Assembly: GCA_013396915.1 (NCBI GenBank) | Contig: VWZL01002213.1 | Location: forward strand, 577,348 to 641,347 | Length of the DNA stretch: 64,000 nt | Direction: 5' to 3' | From: Stercorarius parasiticus | Lineage: Eukaryota > Chordata > Aves > Charadriiformes > Stercorariidae | Translations under genes and position numbers: made by a program | Shown: positions 33,781-46,875 of the stretch, one piece after another | How the letters are laid out: each line of letters begins with the position of its first letter | Numbering within the stretch: the stretch's first letter is position 1 | The notes under the pieces: model-generated | Told to the model about the DNA's origin: nothing | Databases searched by the model: none | What the model saw: the letters and a program-made list of their open reading frames with translations, nothing else

Positions 33781-36700
33781 AATCTCTAAAGAATGTTGGT
33801 CATGGCTGTATTGTATAATGGAAACAAGTTCAGTGGCGTTTGCAGTTTAGTTCTAGTGTTTACTTTCCTGTAACAGCTTTTGGTTTTGAATGAATATATT
33901 AATAGTTCCATGAGGTGTTTTTAGAAATGTTATTTAATTACAATACAGTAGCCTTCATTAGACTAGGAAAAACGTAATGTGGTTTCTAAGAGGGAGCATA
34001 ATGTATTTTAATAGCTTTTTCATGTTGTTTGAATCCAGTAGTAACTTTCTATAGTTTGTTCCCTTCTGTTGAAGGAAGAGGAGGGATGCTGACTGTGTGA
34101 ACTTATTGATGGGCCCATATTTTATGCATACATTTTTAGTTGTTTCCTTTTTGTGTTACATTCTCACGTGTCGTTTTGGGGTTTTCTACTGGATGCACTT
34201 CTTCATAGTTTGTGTTTTGCCTCTCATGTCTTGCACTTGTAGAACATGATGTTTGTATAATGCTGTGGTAATGTTGTGATAGAAAGCAAGTACAGACCAG
34301 ATGAGTAATACATGAGAAAGTAGTTTTATAGCATCATGTAAATATCTTATTTGCTTAGCCTGAGAAAAGGTGCATGTGGCTTCCAGTACGTTGTATATAT
34401 TCTTAATGCACTTTTTAAATTCTAATGGGAAAATCTTGCAGCTTAAAACATAGATAAAACTATTTTTTGTGAGAATGTCAAGAAAAACGTATTGTTTATC
34501 TCTTGCTCAGAGGAGGGGGATGATCAGAATGAAGTGACCTTCCTTCTCATGCAGGGGCATGTCCGTCTGTTCCTTTAAATATTGACTATTTATTTTAGCA
34601 AAGAGACTTGTATTATTGACCACAAATTCTCTTGAAATTTTGATTCCTAACAAGGTTTTCTACCTACATGGAAGCTTTAAATGTCTGACTTTGTAGAGTT
34701 ATCAGTGATGGCTTATGGTTTAGCAGACAATAGTAGAGATTTATGTACATTCTTATGATTTGTAATTTTTTAAAATCACTGTTATTCATTAAGACTTACC
34801 TCAGAGACACATTGCAGCTAAAGTCACAGAAGTGTGTTTGTAAACTGTGTATTGCAACTCAAAAGTAAGTTTTCCTGCTTGTAGAATGTGCGAGAGATGC
34901 TGTGACACATTGTGTATGTGTGTCCTCCAGGCTACATTTGTGCTACCTGAAGAGAATTTACCATGCGTAACAGCTTATCAACCACCCACAATAACTCTCA
35001 ACTCAAATCTGCCAGCTCCATTGTTTGTATAATCAATTGAAATTACTGATTTATGTTAGAATATATTTAGTAGTTAGAATTTATCATTATAATTTTAGTT
35101 TAAATTGGTTTGTCAGGGGTTAGAGGAGCTTCTTTGTCCCAAGTGGGGAAAGTGTAAGAATGGTGACAATTAGTTGGAGACAGTTGTTGAAAATGTGAGA
35201 CCTGGTTATTTTTTAATTAAAGCACCTCATCTGTCTTTGTATTCTACAACAGATCATGAATTTAAAAATGGTATTTCTAATATTTTACATCCCATTGTGT
35301 TCATATAACCAAATTTGACTGCTGTCTTCTCTCTGAAGCAGCTGTTCTTACATTTTCTAGTTTTTGTACTCTTGCATGTAAAATCACTTACTCTTGTTAA
35401 GGATTAGGATTTATTCTTGTTAGGGATTCAGCATATCTGTGATTGAGTTTCTGAGTTTTTCTTAGTTTCTTTGGCATAATATTATGGGGGATTTTGGTTA
35501 GGTTTTTTGGATCTATCTTTTCCTCCTGTATTTTCCCTAAGAATGAAATGCAGCCACTATCTTGTTACCATGGAGAGTTACAAGTAGGATAATATCTCCA
35601 CCAGCTCCTTGCTGTTCCCCTGCTTCAGGGATGGGGATGTAAACAGCAAGTGCAATAGGGCTGTCCCATATAAAGGTAACATCACCTGGCAGCGCACTCC
35701 AAAGGGGCACAAATGAGGTGAGGATTTCAGGATGAGTTACACCATGACACTAATCCTCAAAATGGATAGACCTAGTGCGTACTGAGTTTGTGGGGTTTCC
35801 TGCTTTCCAGGTCTACTTCTCATTAAGGCCTATAAAATCTTCCTCCATAAAGAAGGCAAGAATTTTCCCCGTATTGTTCCTGCAAAAACCTTCAGTTAAT
35901 TGATTGATTAGTGCTCTTTCTTAAGATAACCTGGTAATAATTACTGGAATCTAGAACCTATCTGGAGTCTCCCCCATGCTTGTAGGTAGCATTAGAATAG
36001 GATTACATCCTCAGGTCAGCTTCATTCAGCTTTACATTTACGCTGATGTAGCTACCATCAGAGTTTTTACCTTTGCCTTTGGCCCTGTCCAGTGAGGTCC
36101 TGAAGTTGTTTCTAGATCTTCCTAGAGCATCCCATCAAACTTGAGTAGCCTGTGCAGGGATTTTGATGGCTCTTAGTTTCAGGAAACTTAGATGCTATTA
36201 ATTAAATACTTTGGCTATTAGGTGATTTGAAACCCCAGTTTGTTATCTTGTTGCAGATTGTGCTTAATTATTTTCAGAGGGTAACACATTTTTGTCGCTG
36301 CTGCAAAACTAGAAACCTTGGGTATAAGTTGAGGAGTGTTTGTGCAGCTATAATTACTTATTTCTTAGTGTACTTTTTGTTGATCCATTGCTTTCAAGTG
36401 TACCAGAGAACTCTGTGTCCAATTGCAGGCCCCAAGGCTAAGCAAAAGAATTGCAAATATTTATCAAGTCTTGCCTAGTTCCTTTGAAACATCAACAATT
36501 TTGAGCTAAAGAAATCCCACTTGTAAAAATCTGTTCGTAAGTCTACCTTAATTTAATGCTCTGTACTCAACATGCTTCAGAACAACAATATTCCACACTA
36601 TATTTTCCCCCTTTTGATGAAGTATTTAGAAACTCAACCCATCTGGCCAGTGTCAGACTTCATAAAAAGCAAGATAATGACTCACAATTTGATTTTACAT

Positions 36701-39700
36701 TCAAGTTTTTTAAAAATAAGAGCTTGTTTTTCAAGCTTTTGATTAAACTGCCATACCTGGTTTTGAACCATCCTTTCAAGGCATCTGTCCTATATCAGAT
36801 ATCTGGCTTCCAGATTTTAAAAATTTGGAATTGATAGTAAAGTGGAGGAACAGAATTGCTAAATGTTTTATATTTTGAATGATTAACTTCAAAGCTATCC
36901 AGTTTCACTTTTAAAGGAGAATTAGTGCAATTAAAACTTCTCTTCTGTAAATCATTACCATTATTGTACCATTAATCAATGTATCATTAAAACCTGTGAT
37001 AGATCTGTGTGATTTTATGAAGAAATTAAAGAAAAAGAAGGTAGTTGTAAAACTGTGACCGGGTGAAATCCAAGTGCTCCAAGGTTAACAGCAAATATCT
37101 TTAGGGCCAGTAGTTCAGCCCAATGTGGCAGAAATTCTGCATTTTCATTACATCATGATGGCTGAAGGAAAAAAATCAGTGCCTTCCATAACAATACTTG
37201 AAAGTGTATCTTTACAGAAATGCTGGATTGCTGGTTGAAATAAGATATTTGACCTTCATAGTTCACAAGTTTCAGGGGTTTTAATTCTTTACTAATTCTG
37301 AAGCTGTGAAGAGTTCTCCTTCTCCTTCATGTTTGTGAATTATGTTGAAATTAAGGTGCTTTTTGTTCAAGCTACTCTTCTTACAAAGTATTTTAAAATG
37401 TTTTTCTCAATATTATGAAATTATTGTTACCTCTTTTGTACATTCCAGAACAAACTTGGCAAGGAGATTTCAAACATTGTGCGGAAATTGTGATATGAGT
37501 GAGATAGAAGGCAAAACATTCATTGATCTAAAAGGGCGAGGGAGATACGTCTTGGTATTTGAGAGGTGGAGGGTCGCTCTTTGTTTTGGGGGGGTTTTCC
37601 CCACCCTGTTCTACAGATCAGCAAAGATTCTTTGAATGGCAGCAGGTTGTGTGTAGAGGCAGCTAGGATGGGTCAGGTTCTCTCATTGTGAAACCATATA
37701 ACTTCATTTCGGTTATGATGCTGGGATGTCTAAAAATCCCAGCAGTATAATACTACTGAAGAAAGTCACATTTGAGCACTTAACACCTGAATAAATGTCT
37801 CTATGTGGTTTAAGGGGAAAGAGGTGATTTTTTTTTCTTCCTTGAGAACTTCAGTGTTGCTTTGTGGATATTGGAATATTTTTGTCTGCTCTTTGAGATA
37901 CTAAACCTCTGTTTTTCCATTACATTTGATACAATGCTTTTCAGATATCTGAACATTTAAAAGATGTGTTTTATATTTGTTGCTCAAAATATGTGAAGAA
38001 TTAAAACTGAAGGCACTTAATCTACAGCTGATGTAGATTGTGTAAATTGTTCACATACAGCATTGCCTAATAGCATTCTTAACAATATTCATGGATTATG
38101 ATCCTTTTAAAATAAAAGGTAAATGTCCTGTAATATTGTGAGAGTAAATAAATACACTGTAGAAGAAATGTCAGCTTCGGATAACAATTCAACAAATAAA
38201 CAGTGATTAAAGAATGTACTCTTTCTCCTGTGAAACCTCTTTTTCCTTGTAAAGAAAGCTTTTTAATGGAAAAATAAACATTAAACATTTGATCTTTCAA
38301 GGCTGGGTTTGTCTGTCAATCTTTACATAAACATAGATGTGGAAGTTAAGAGATGTGTCTGCCGTAAGGGGTTACAGCTTGATTAAAATCCTTTCATTAA
38401 CAAGTACTATTCATTTCACACTCCCTTTCCCACAGGGCTCTGCAGTCATGGGTATCAGCCGACCATTCAGCGACCTGAGGGTTGGTAAAACACTGTGCGG
38501 TCATGAGGACTCCCCAGTTTCAATGCTATGCAGTGGTCTGAAAACAGGAGATCTGGTTTTATTCCATTTCTGCACGTAAGGGAAATGAGAAACAGTGTAC
38601 TGCATGAGTCAGACTGACTTGTTTTGTAGGCTTCGGTTTATTGCAGAGATCCCAGAGCACTCTTAGCTGCTGGAGCAGATCTCGCTGTACTGAGCTCCCC
38701 TTTGAAGCACTGTGTTAGCCATGTTACTATGGCTAAACCATGCCACAGTTTGCAGTATGTGGGTGCCCGTTTAATACTTATGGTTGAACCATATTTTAAC
38801 AGCAGCTTCTAAAAAAATTCAATTGTTTTGTTATAATTATTTTACTTGAATAACAGTTTTGCAGCTTTGACTAAGAACATATGGATACAGAGTACTAATA
38901 CAGGCTTCTCGTGTGCACCAGTACAACTGAGGACTGATACCAACATATCTACAAAGATAATCCCGTACATGTGCTGCTCATCATGTTTTTATTGATACAG
39001 TGATTTATTGTTAATGAAAACATCATATGCGAAAAATTCTGGAATATTTACTATAGGTGAGCCCCAGCAATAGTAAGTGTAGCTCTGTTGAATTTTTTTC
39101 CTCTTGCTAAAGATTATTCCTGATGACTATTCATCCATTCAAATATTTAAAAGATTTATATTTAAAAGATTTATACATACTAGATATAAAAATCAACTTT
39201 ATTTGATTTTCATTCAGATTAAATATATTCATTTTAGCCTGATGCAACAAGTCTGAATTGGACATTCAAACAATTTTATTTGCAATTTCTATGTTTTGTT
39301 TTAAAGTGCATCTAAAGCTTCTGCCGAGCCTAACTCACCCCCAACTTTTATCTAAGTATTCTTAACACAATAAGCCTGTACGCAGACAGACTTCTACATT
39401 CTATGTATAAACTTACAGATGCCTATGTGTATAATGGCATTTGTGTGACTGAGCTGGACTTGAGCATTTTGCAGAACCCGGGGAGGCACTGCCCGGGAGA
39501 GATTTCTATGGTTGCAAAGTTGCTGCTCTAGGAAACAATTAATTAGGTTGTTTCTAAAAGCAAGGGAAAGGAGTCTTTCATTTGAATTTGGCTAATGGGG
39601 CCAAGGTATTTTCTTGTTATTGCAAGGGATTCTGCAATCTCCTGCCAAGAGGAACTTATCTGGAGATTGGATAGATGGGGCTTTAAAAGGCTTCGCTCCC

Positions 39701-42129
39701 TGCCCTGTCCTTCCCATCTGAAGTAGTTTCCTGTAGCTGTTCAAAATCATGACTCTGCTGCCCCATCTGAATTTTATCTTTTCTGCCTGTCACCCTGGTA
39801 TGTCGTACACACAATCCCAGCAGAAACTGAAAACAATACCTGATTGCTATTTTATGTGCTGCTGCGCGTAGCAGAACTCTACCCAGGCTGTAACTGGGCT
39901 TTCTAGAGACGGTTTGTTCTCCTTTGCCCTCTTCCTTAAGCACAGAAATCAAAGCAGAGGTGAGGATTTCAGCCTTCAAGTGTAGATGAGTAGCTTTCTA
40001 AAATACTGCTACAGCTGCACATGTTTTTTTCTTTCATTTTTTGGAAAAGCATTAGCAAGTTGTAACCTTTTATTAAATCTCTCCATTTTTTTCCTATCAT
40101 CTCAGGCATTCCGTTAAGCAGAGTATGTGGGTTTACCAGTGCTTGGAGCTCCTAACAACAGGCTGTAAAGTGTGGGTATGTTTTCCAAACACTGAACAAA
40201 GCTGAACCACGACAGGAGTAGATAGATATTAATGAAGAGGTTGCTTCAGTAAACTGAAATATTTAGTCAAATTTACAGCATATTCATTTGTGAATTCCAC
40301 CACAACTGCAATATTATTTTTGATGTTTGAAGCTATCTCTGCAATTATTTTCCTTGAGAACTGAAAATTTGTTCTAACGCCGTCTTTATGTACTAACGAG
40401 CAGGCAGGTTTAATGTCTTCTTTACGCAGCAGGGCTTGGGAAAGCACATCGCTTCCCTAGCAAAGGTCTGAACCCTGCATCTGAGGTGACGGCACGTAAG
40501 TTGTGACACATTTTAAGCAGAGCAAAATAGAGTCAACAGTTTAATGGTCAGCAGCGAGCGTAAGCTGCCATTAGATCAAGGCTTCAGCACTTTTCCTCCC
40601 TCTCCTTATGCACAAACACACTCAGGACTTGACTAAAGCAGTGATGTTTTCCAAGCTGTTATCTGGGGTTGATGCTAAAATATAGAGATCACTAAGAATG
40701 AGAGATGCAACTGTTTTTCAGAATCTTAATACATCCAGCAAAGGGAATCACAGAAGAGAACATAAAATTGAGATGTGCCAAGCAGTGCATAGGAGCATCG
40801 GTGCCTAAATGGCAGTTAAATCCAAGGGAAATTTGCTGGGGGCTACTGAGAAACCCGTCATGTAAATTTTTCTCTCCTTTGTGCAGTTGAGTGAAGAAGA
40901 TGGATTTCATTAGCATTTTTGCTGTGCTCTTAGCAGTAGAAGTGCTGTAAAGTGCTGTTGTTATCGCAGACTCAAAGGAGGTGCATGTGGCAGAACTTCT
41001 TAGACCGTACGTGGAAAGTGCAGAGGATGTACTGGGACGCTCAAAATGGAGTCCCTAGTAAAGAGTGACAAAATTTGCCTCACAAATTCACTGGTAAGTG
41101 TAAAATGAAACGTTTACTGAATCATAACAGGATTAGTTACAAATTTAAACTAGCAGAGGATTAAAATCATTTATTTACTTGAGGATGCTGAACAGAGCGA
41201 TTCTCTTTACAGTAGTCTTAAATTAAATGGAAGTGCATGAAATACAGGAAAAATACAGGAATTTACCTATAGAGAAGTGAGGTAGGATGGAAGGCATATT
41301 TTATATAGAAGTGTAAGCATGTTTTTTTCTAATACAGGAGGCATGCTGGTTTTAAAAAATATATATTTTGAGATGTTAATGGGTGGAGAGTCTCAGGAAC
41401 TTTGTGACCTGCTTGTGGTCTAGGTAAGTACATCCCCTGTGATCACAAGATTATGTATTTTTCTCATACACTTGGTACAGGATCTCTCCTGCTTTCACAT
41501 TCTGTGGTAGCCTAATCACCGTGATGCCCTCTGGGACTCTGCATATCACAGTTTTGATCCTGACGGTAGGATAGACTACCTTATTATAGGCATCTGACAG
41601 CAGGCGTACATCTGTTTTCCAAGAACAGTGTAGCTCAGATTAACCTGTCATAGCAATTGTTTTCCACCTTCTGCTAACACGCAGAAAGCTTGTGGAGTAC
41701 CCTGTACAGCAGCAAGCCAAAAATGATCAGGATTCTTTTGGGTTTAATCCGTGTTGAAGCTTCTCACAGTCTTGAAGGAAATTCATATTTATGATTAAAG
41801 CGGTCCTGGGGAAGAGCTAATTTGATATTTTTTTGCAAAAAATCCTGACGAGTTTATGTTGTTAGCCTGGAAAAGTTGTATATTTTAAACTGAGAAATGC
41901 TTACAGTCAAGTAAAGAAATTTTCAGGAAAAAAGTATTCAAGTTATTCTGAAGCAATTCTGACCTGTCAGCTTAACAATATGAGGACTATTGTAAGCAGT
42001 AATATATCCTATCCATTTTTTCCTCAGACAAGGAAATTAGTGAGGAAAATCCACTAGGATTATGTTGCAGCACATCCCTTCCCCTTTTCTTTTTACGCTC
42101 ATGAAATGTGTTGTTAGCCAGAGCTCCCT
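33781..42129. other. Intergenic sequence, no gene recognised
   Basis: Mostly unique AT-rich sequence. Open frames are short, and none shows a known domain. A perfect 15-bp tandem duplication lies at 39145-39174. The stretch 39440-39760 is less AT-biased and dense in transcription-factor-like motifs. No CR1 copy is visible. Confidence 0.7.
39145..39174. repeat. Perfect 15-bp tandem duplication
   Basis: 'atttaaaagatttat' occurs twice in direct succession (39145-39159 and 39160-39174). Confidence 0.85.
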
Positions 42130-43482
42130 GTTCCCTCTATTTCACTTCTATATTACATCCCACTAATTTGGCTGTCCCCATGCTGACCACTGAAATTGCT
42201 CTCAGCAAGGTTTCCAGTGATCTATTGCTAGCCAAATCTCTTCAATCTTCTTGGCCTGCCAGTTGTCTTCAACATACATAACCAGTGTTCTAGTTTTGAA
42301 ATTTTCACTTTGTTTGCTTCTGTACTTCCCTTTTTTTCTGCTGTCTGCGTACTTTGGAAACTGCTCCTGCATTGTCCTTGGCTGAATAGTTGTCATTGTC
42401 TCCATCTCCACCTTTTGGTGGGAATTCACCTGGACTGCCACATTTTCTTCCCTCTTCCCATTGCAGACTTTGTCTCCAGATGGTACAAAGTTCAGCAACC
42501 ACTTGTGCTGAGGAGTCAGAGTTCCACCTCTCTCCTCCAGAATGGTCTCTGTCTATCAAACTTAAGCTTCATCTTTTATCTTCCCTTGACTTTATAAAAT
42601 TTAACATAGCTGAAAACTAACCATGTCTTCACTATTCCTTCATGTTACTCCTTTCCTTTATCAAACAATCCTGCTGATTACAGACAAGCCTTAGAACTTC
42701 AGCATTCATTCACATTACATCATCTCTCTAGGTCCTTGCATTTGGACAGTATCTGAATTTTTTCAGATTTTTTTTCCATCTTTGGTCTTCTCTCTGTCTA
42801 GTCTGAACATTTGTTTGAGGTTTTCTACCTCATGTCTCAATTGCTACAGCATGTTGTGTTAGTTAACAGAATCTTGTCCTGCTCTTACCTATCCAAAATT
42901 AAATTTTGTCAAGTGTTGGTTTTGTAGCCCAAAGGGTGGTGACTGAAACGTTACTTTCTTGAATCCAACTGCCAGCTCTCCCTACCTGATAGTATCAAGT
43001 ATATGTTGCACCTCCTCGTATTTCACTATGCCACTCACAGCACAGTCATATCCTATCTGTGAGGTTTTATTAATTTTCAAGATACCAACTCCTGCCTCTG
43101 ATTTTTTTTTCATCTTTCTGCACCATTATCCACTATTAATCTTGCAAACGTTGCAAAAAGTACCTCTGAGGCTTCCCTTAATTTTCAAAAGGATTTCCTC
43201 ATCAACACTGGCAAAGCCTTTCTTACAACACTGGAATATTGTCAACATTTAGGCTCTCCTGGACTAAGATCACTCACTCTTGTACCAACAATATCTCATT
43301 GTTCACTGTTAGACTCTGTCTGTTGCCTGCACTGTGTTGTTTGTTGCCTGGTGGTGTACATCAGTTGTAAGCTCTCAGTGGATACGGGACTTTCTTCTCC
43401 CTATGTGTTTACACCTAATGCCATGGAGTTTTCCCGAGACGAACTCCTAGACACTACGGTAATAGAAATGATAATAACAGTT
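42130..43482 (+). mobile_element. Ancient L2/L3-like LINE fossil, RT part to 3' end
   Basis: Several blocks, in order, match L2-type LINEs of amniotes. 'actgaaattgctctcagcaa', 'gtttccagtgatctattgct' and 'agccaaatctc' encode the 'TKVSNDLLLAKS'-like RT region. After a frameshift comes a decayed 'LLDLSAAFDTVDH'-like stretch (LLGLPVVFNIHNQ). Far downstream, 'ttttcaaaaggatttcctca' resembles the 'FKSLLKTHLF' end of the ORF. The 3' tail has 'gttgtaagctctcagtggat', 'ctatgtgtttaca' and 'ctcctagacactacggtaat', then 'gataataa'. The coding capacity is destroyed by stops and shifts. The assignment rests on remembered family sequence. Confidence 0.72.
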
Positions 43483-44284
43483 AGTATGACAGGTTTATTT
43501 CCCTAGCAGTGCTTAATCTCAGCAAAACAGCTTTTAAAATAGATTCAGAAACCAGAAAAATAAAATAAATGACTCCTATAAAATCTGAAGTTCAGCTTCC
43601 ATCATGCCAATATCTTGCTCTTGCCTGTCTGTTTGTAGATGAATCTCCCATTGCTTGTCCCAGTGAAGCTTCAGCAACATACAAGCAAATAAATTAAAAA
43701 ACCTTCCTGAACTGGAAGGATTATGTCCTTAGTCCAGGAATTCCGGAAGGGCACATGGAGTTCAGCTGAGCTGGACATCTCTTCAGGTTCAAGTCCTAAA
43801 GGGTCCAAAGATTTTATCATGCTTTTTATAGGGATCTTTGATCACATGCTGAAAAAATGTTGAAGTTGGCTAGAGATGCATCTGTCTTCACAGTATTTAT
43901 TGGGTTTTTTAGTTTATTCTAGTGTATAAAGAGACAATTGATTGGAACAGATAAAAAACAAAAGAGCATTGGACATGGGGTTTGTTCCTGCACTGTGGTA
44001 CCTCAGTCTTCCACCAAAATACAACAGATTCTACACACATGTGAGCGAAGGGATGGGCCTTCCTGTTGCGAGCTGTTGCAAAGGGCACATTTGGAGTGTC
44101 TGTAGGAGGTGAGGTTTGTGGCTGTGTTTATTTCCCATAGAAGTTGACTCCATGGCTTTGGACAAGCCACAAGGATGTCTCCTGAACTGCTGGTTGTTAC
44201 CCTTATATGGAGATTTGAGTGACTGATTGATGTTCGTTCTTAACACCTACCTGACTTTTTTATGTTTGGCACTGAGCATCTGGA
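43483..44284. other. Intergenic sequence
   Basis: Unique sequence between the old LINE and a CR1 copy. I see no gene or RNA. Confidence 0.65.
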
Positions 44285-44482
44285 AGATCATTGGTGAAGC
44301 ACTGGAACAGGTTGCCCAGAGAGGTGGTGGAGGCCCCATCCCTGGAGACATTCAAGGTGAGGTTGGACGGGGCTCTGAGCAATCTGATCTAGTTGAAGAT
44401 GTCCCTGTTTACTGCAGGGGGGCTGGACTAGATGACCTTTAAAGGTCCCTTCCAACCCAACACATTCTATGATTCTATGATC
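44285..44482 (+). mobile_element. CR1 LINE 3'-end fragment
   Basis: Sense CR1 tail: 'gaagcactggaacaggttgc', 'ccagagaggtggtggaggcc', 'ctggagacattcaaggtgag', 'gactagatgacctttaaagg', 'tcccttccaaccc' and two terminal 'attctatg' units. Short open frames here derive from the CR1 ORF2 end. Confidence 0.95.
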
Positions 44483-46617
44483 ATGAACAATTTCATGGAT
44501 TTTACTTGATATTTTGAGCAGAAGGATTCAGTGTCCTCAGTCACAGGTCTACTCTCTGTATAAGCTGTTCTCTCAGTACTTCTCCAAACTCAGCATCAGA
44601 AGCTGCTTCCCATCAGTCCCGCATCCTTTGGTGGACGCATGCTACTTCTGCTCCTGCAGAGGGGCACAGGATGAAGTGGATCCTCCTACGAAGCTGTCAG
44701 CTCCCTCTGCCAGGGGAGGCTTTTGGCTGTTTGGACTGTAAGTTATTTCTTCCAAGGAAAGGCAGTGTGGTCTAAGTCCTGTTAATGCTGGTTAGATGGC
44801 ACTCTTCCACGGGAAGCCTGTCTCGGTAGAGGAGGGAGACACAAATCTCATTAGCTTTGGGACACTCCGCTGTGCCGTGACTTTACTGTAGTTGGTGAAG
44901 CGGTGATTTCATCTTCAGCATTGCACAGCTACAGGCAAGAGGTAATGAAAGGCATTTGTAACTGAGGCCAGCAGTCTGCCAGGATCGACACCTTCTGGCC
45001 AGCTGGAGAAGGTAGGAAGCCTTGCGCAGAGATGGAGTCGTGCGAGACCTCAGTGTCAGTGAGGAATCCAGGAGTACTCCAGGTGCAGTGTGGATACCCA
45101 GGCAGATGGCCAGGAAGCCTTTTCTTGGGGAACTTCTGCAATTGTACATAAATCTGGTCTGGCCTGGTTTGTTTTTACCTTTAATCCTGAAGAATTCCTG
45201 TCTGATATTCTAACCTTATTTTCTCATGTTTTATTAGAACTAACTTGCAAAGCTTCATTCCAGCATGCGTGGGATCCTGCACTTAGCCCTTCACTAAAAG
45301 CTGCCTTTTTAACTCTTTCACACCTTCCTCCAGTTGATTTTCATTTTAATATAATACAGTATCTAAGGAAAATATTGGAAGGAACAATATGCTGTTTTCC
45401 CTTTTCTGTAAAGTGGAGCGACTTGAAGTGTAGAACACCTAGTACATGACATTAACATTGGGAAATAAGCATCTAAGACCCATAAAATTCAGCAAAAGTT
45501 TTAAGATATTATCTTAGGAACTTAATTTTTGTTTCCAGATTCCCTAACTTTGGTTTATTTGTTTTGCAGTTCAAAGAGAGTCACGCATGTATCTTTTGAG
45601 ATTAAAAAAACCCTATAGCTAAAGCAATTAATATTTTAGTCAAGAATGTAAGGCTGCGCAACCAAAACTGTCATAAAACACAACAGAGCACAAGTGGGGT
45701 CTTGTCTGTTACGGCAGTGGGAGTTGAGAGTACTCAGTTCTCTGTGATTATGTATCAGTTTCCTAATCCCCTAGACCATAAGTAAGTACTGTTCTTGTTG
45801 GTGCTGGCTTACTAATATTTTTGGCAAGCTTTTCTGCTTATTGTTTCATCAAATACAAATTTCTGTGCAAACCCAACAATTTTAATGGCATTTCAATTTT
45901 TTTTCAGTTAGAAGAATGTAAACAAGGTATTTGAGCCAGCTTTCTAGAATACTTTATCTCTTCCCCCACCCCACCCCCCAAAATATCTAGTTGTTTAACT
46001 TCAGTCGAAAATATCTTAGGGTTTTTTGGGGGGTGTTCTCAGTTTTGACTTATGAAATCACTTCTAAATCAGAGTCAATTTGTTTTCATATTGAAAATCA
46101 TTTTAAAGTGTCATTTCCCCTGAGAAAAAATTGTGTGTCCTGATGAACTGTGCGTGGCAGACGTAGAGGTGCTGCACCAGAGCCCAGATGCCCCAGTCCA
46201 GCCATGGCAGGCAAAGGACTGCACGTAGCAGGAGCTGCCTGCCCAGAAGAACTGACAATCTGAGAATAAACTAAGAAGCAGGAGCTGAACATTTCACACA
46301 GAATGAGTGCAATAAAGTAAAAGTGAGATGCTTCAGATCAAAACAGTAAGGAAGAGCAACTTGATAAGAGTCATCCTTCGTGTGCCTGATGCCTATAAGT
46401 ACCACTGCTCTCAAAATTTCCAAGGTAGGGTTGAGCTGTTGGTGGGACCGGGCAGCTGGCAGGCAGTGAGTCCAGTAGCATCTGTGCTGTTCCATGCCAG
46501 GTCCCCTCAGTGCCAAGCAGAGGTCCTACATAGCTTTAATTTGCTAGTATAAACGTAGTATCTGTTGCTGAATACCCTAGAAGACAAATTCTACAAAGAT
46601 TTTTTTTGGAAGACTAT
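44483..46617. other. Intergenic sequence
   Basis: Unique sequence between two CR1 fragments. The part at about 44830-45110 is more GC-balanced and could be regulatory. A C-rich run is at 45965-45980. No gene is recognised. Confidence 0.6.
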
Positions 46618-46680
46618 GCCGTTGGAACTAGATGATCTTTAAGGTCCCTTCCAACCCGAACCCTTCTATGATTCTATGAT
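46618..46680 (+). mobile_element. CR1 LINE 3'-end fragment, very short
   Basis: Only the last part of the CR1 tail remains: 'gttggaactagatgatcttt', 'aaggtcccttccaaccc' and 'ttctatgattctatgat'. It lies 195 bases from a larger CR1 in the opposite orientation. Confidence 0.93.
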
Positions 46681-46875
46681 ATTTGTAGACTTGTTGACCC
46701 CCAGTTTTTTCAAAACTATGTGCATGCTTCATTGTCCAGGTGCATTGCTGCTGCTAGCAAAGAGCTTGTTCACTGTAGTAGAGGTCTGCCCATAAATAAG
46801 CACGTAGCTAATTTTTTCATGTGCCTAGCACAGTGGGACTCTAACCCTAACTTGGGGTTGCTGAGCGCTGCTTTA

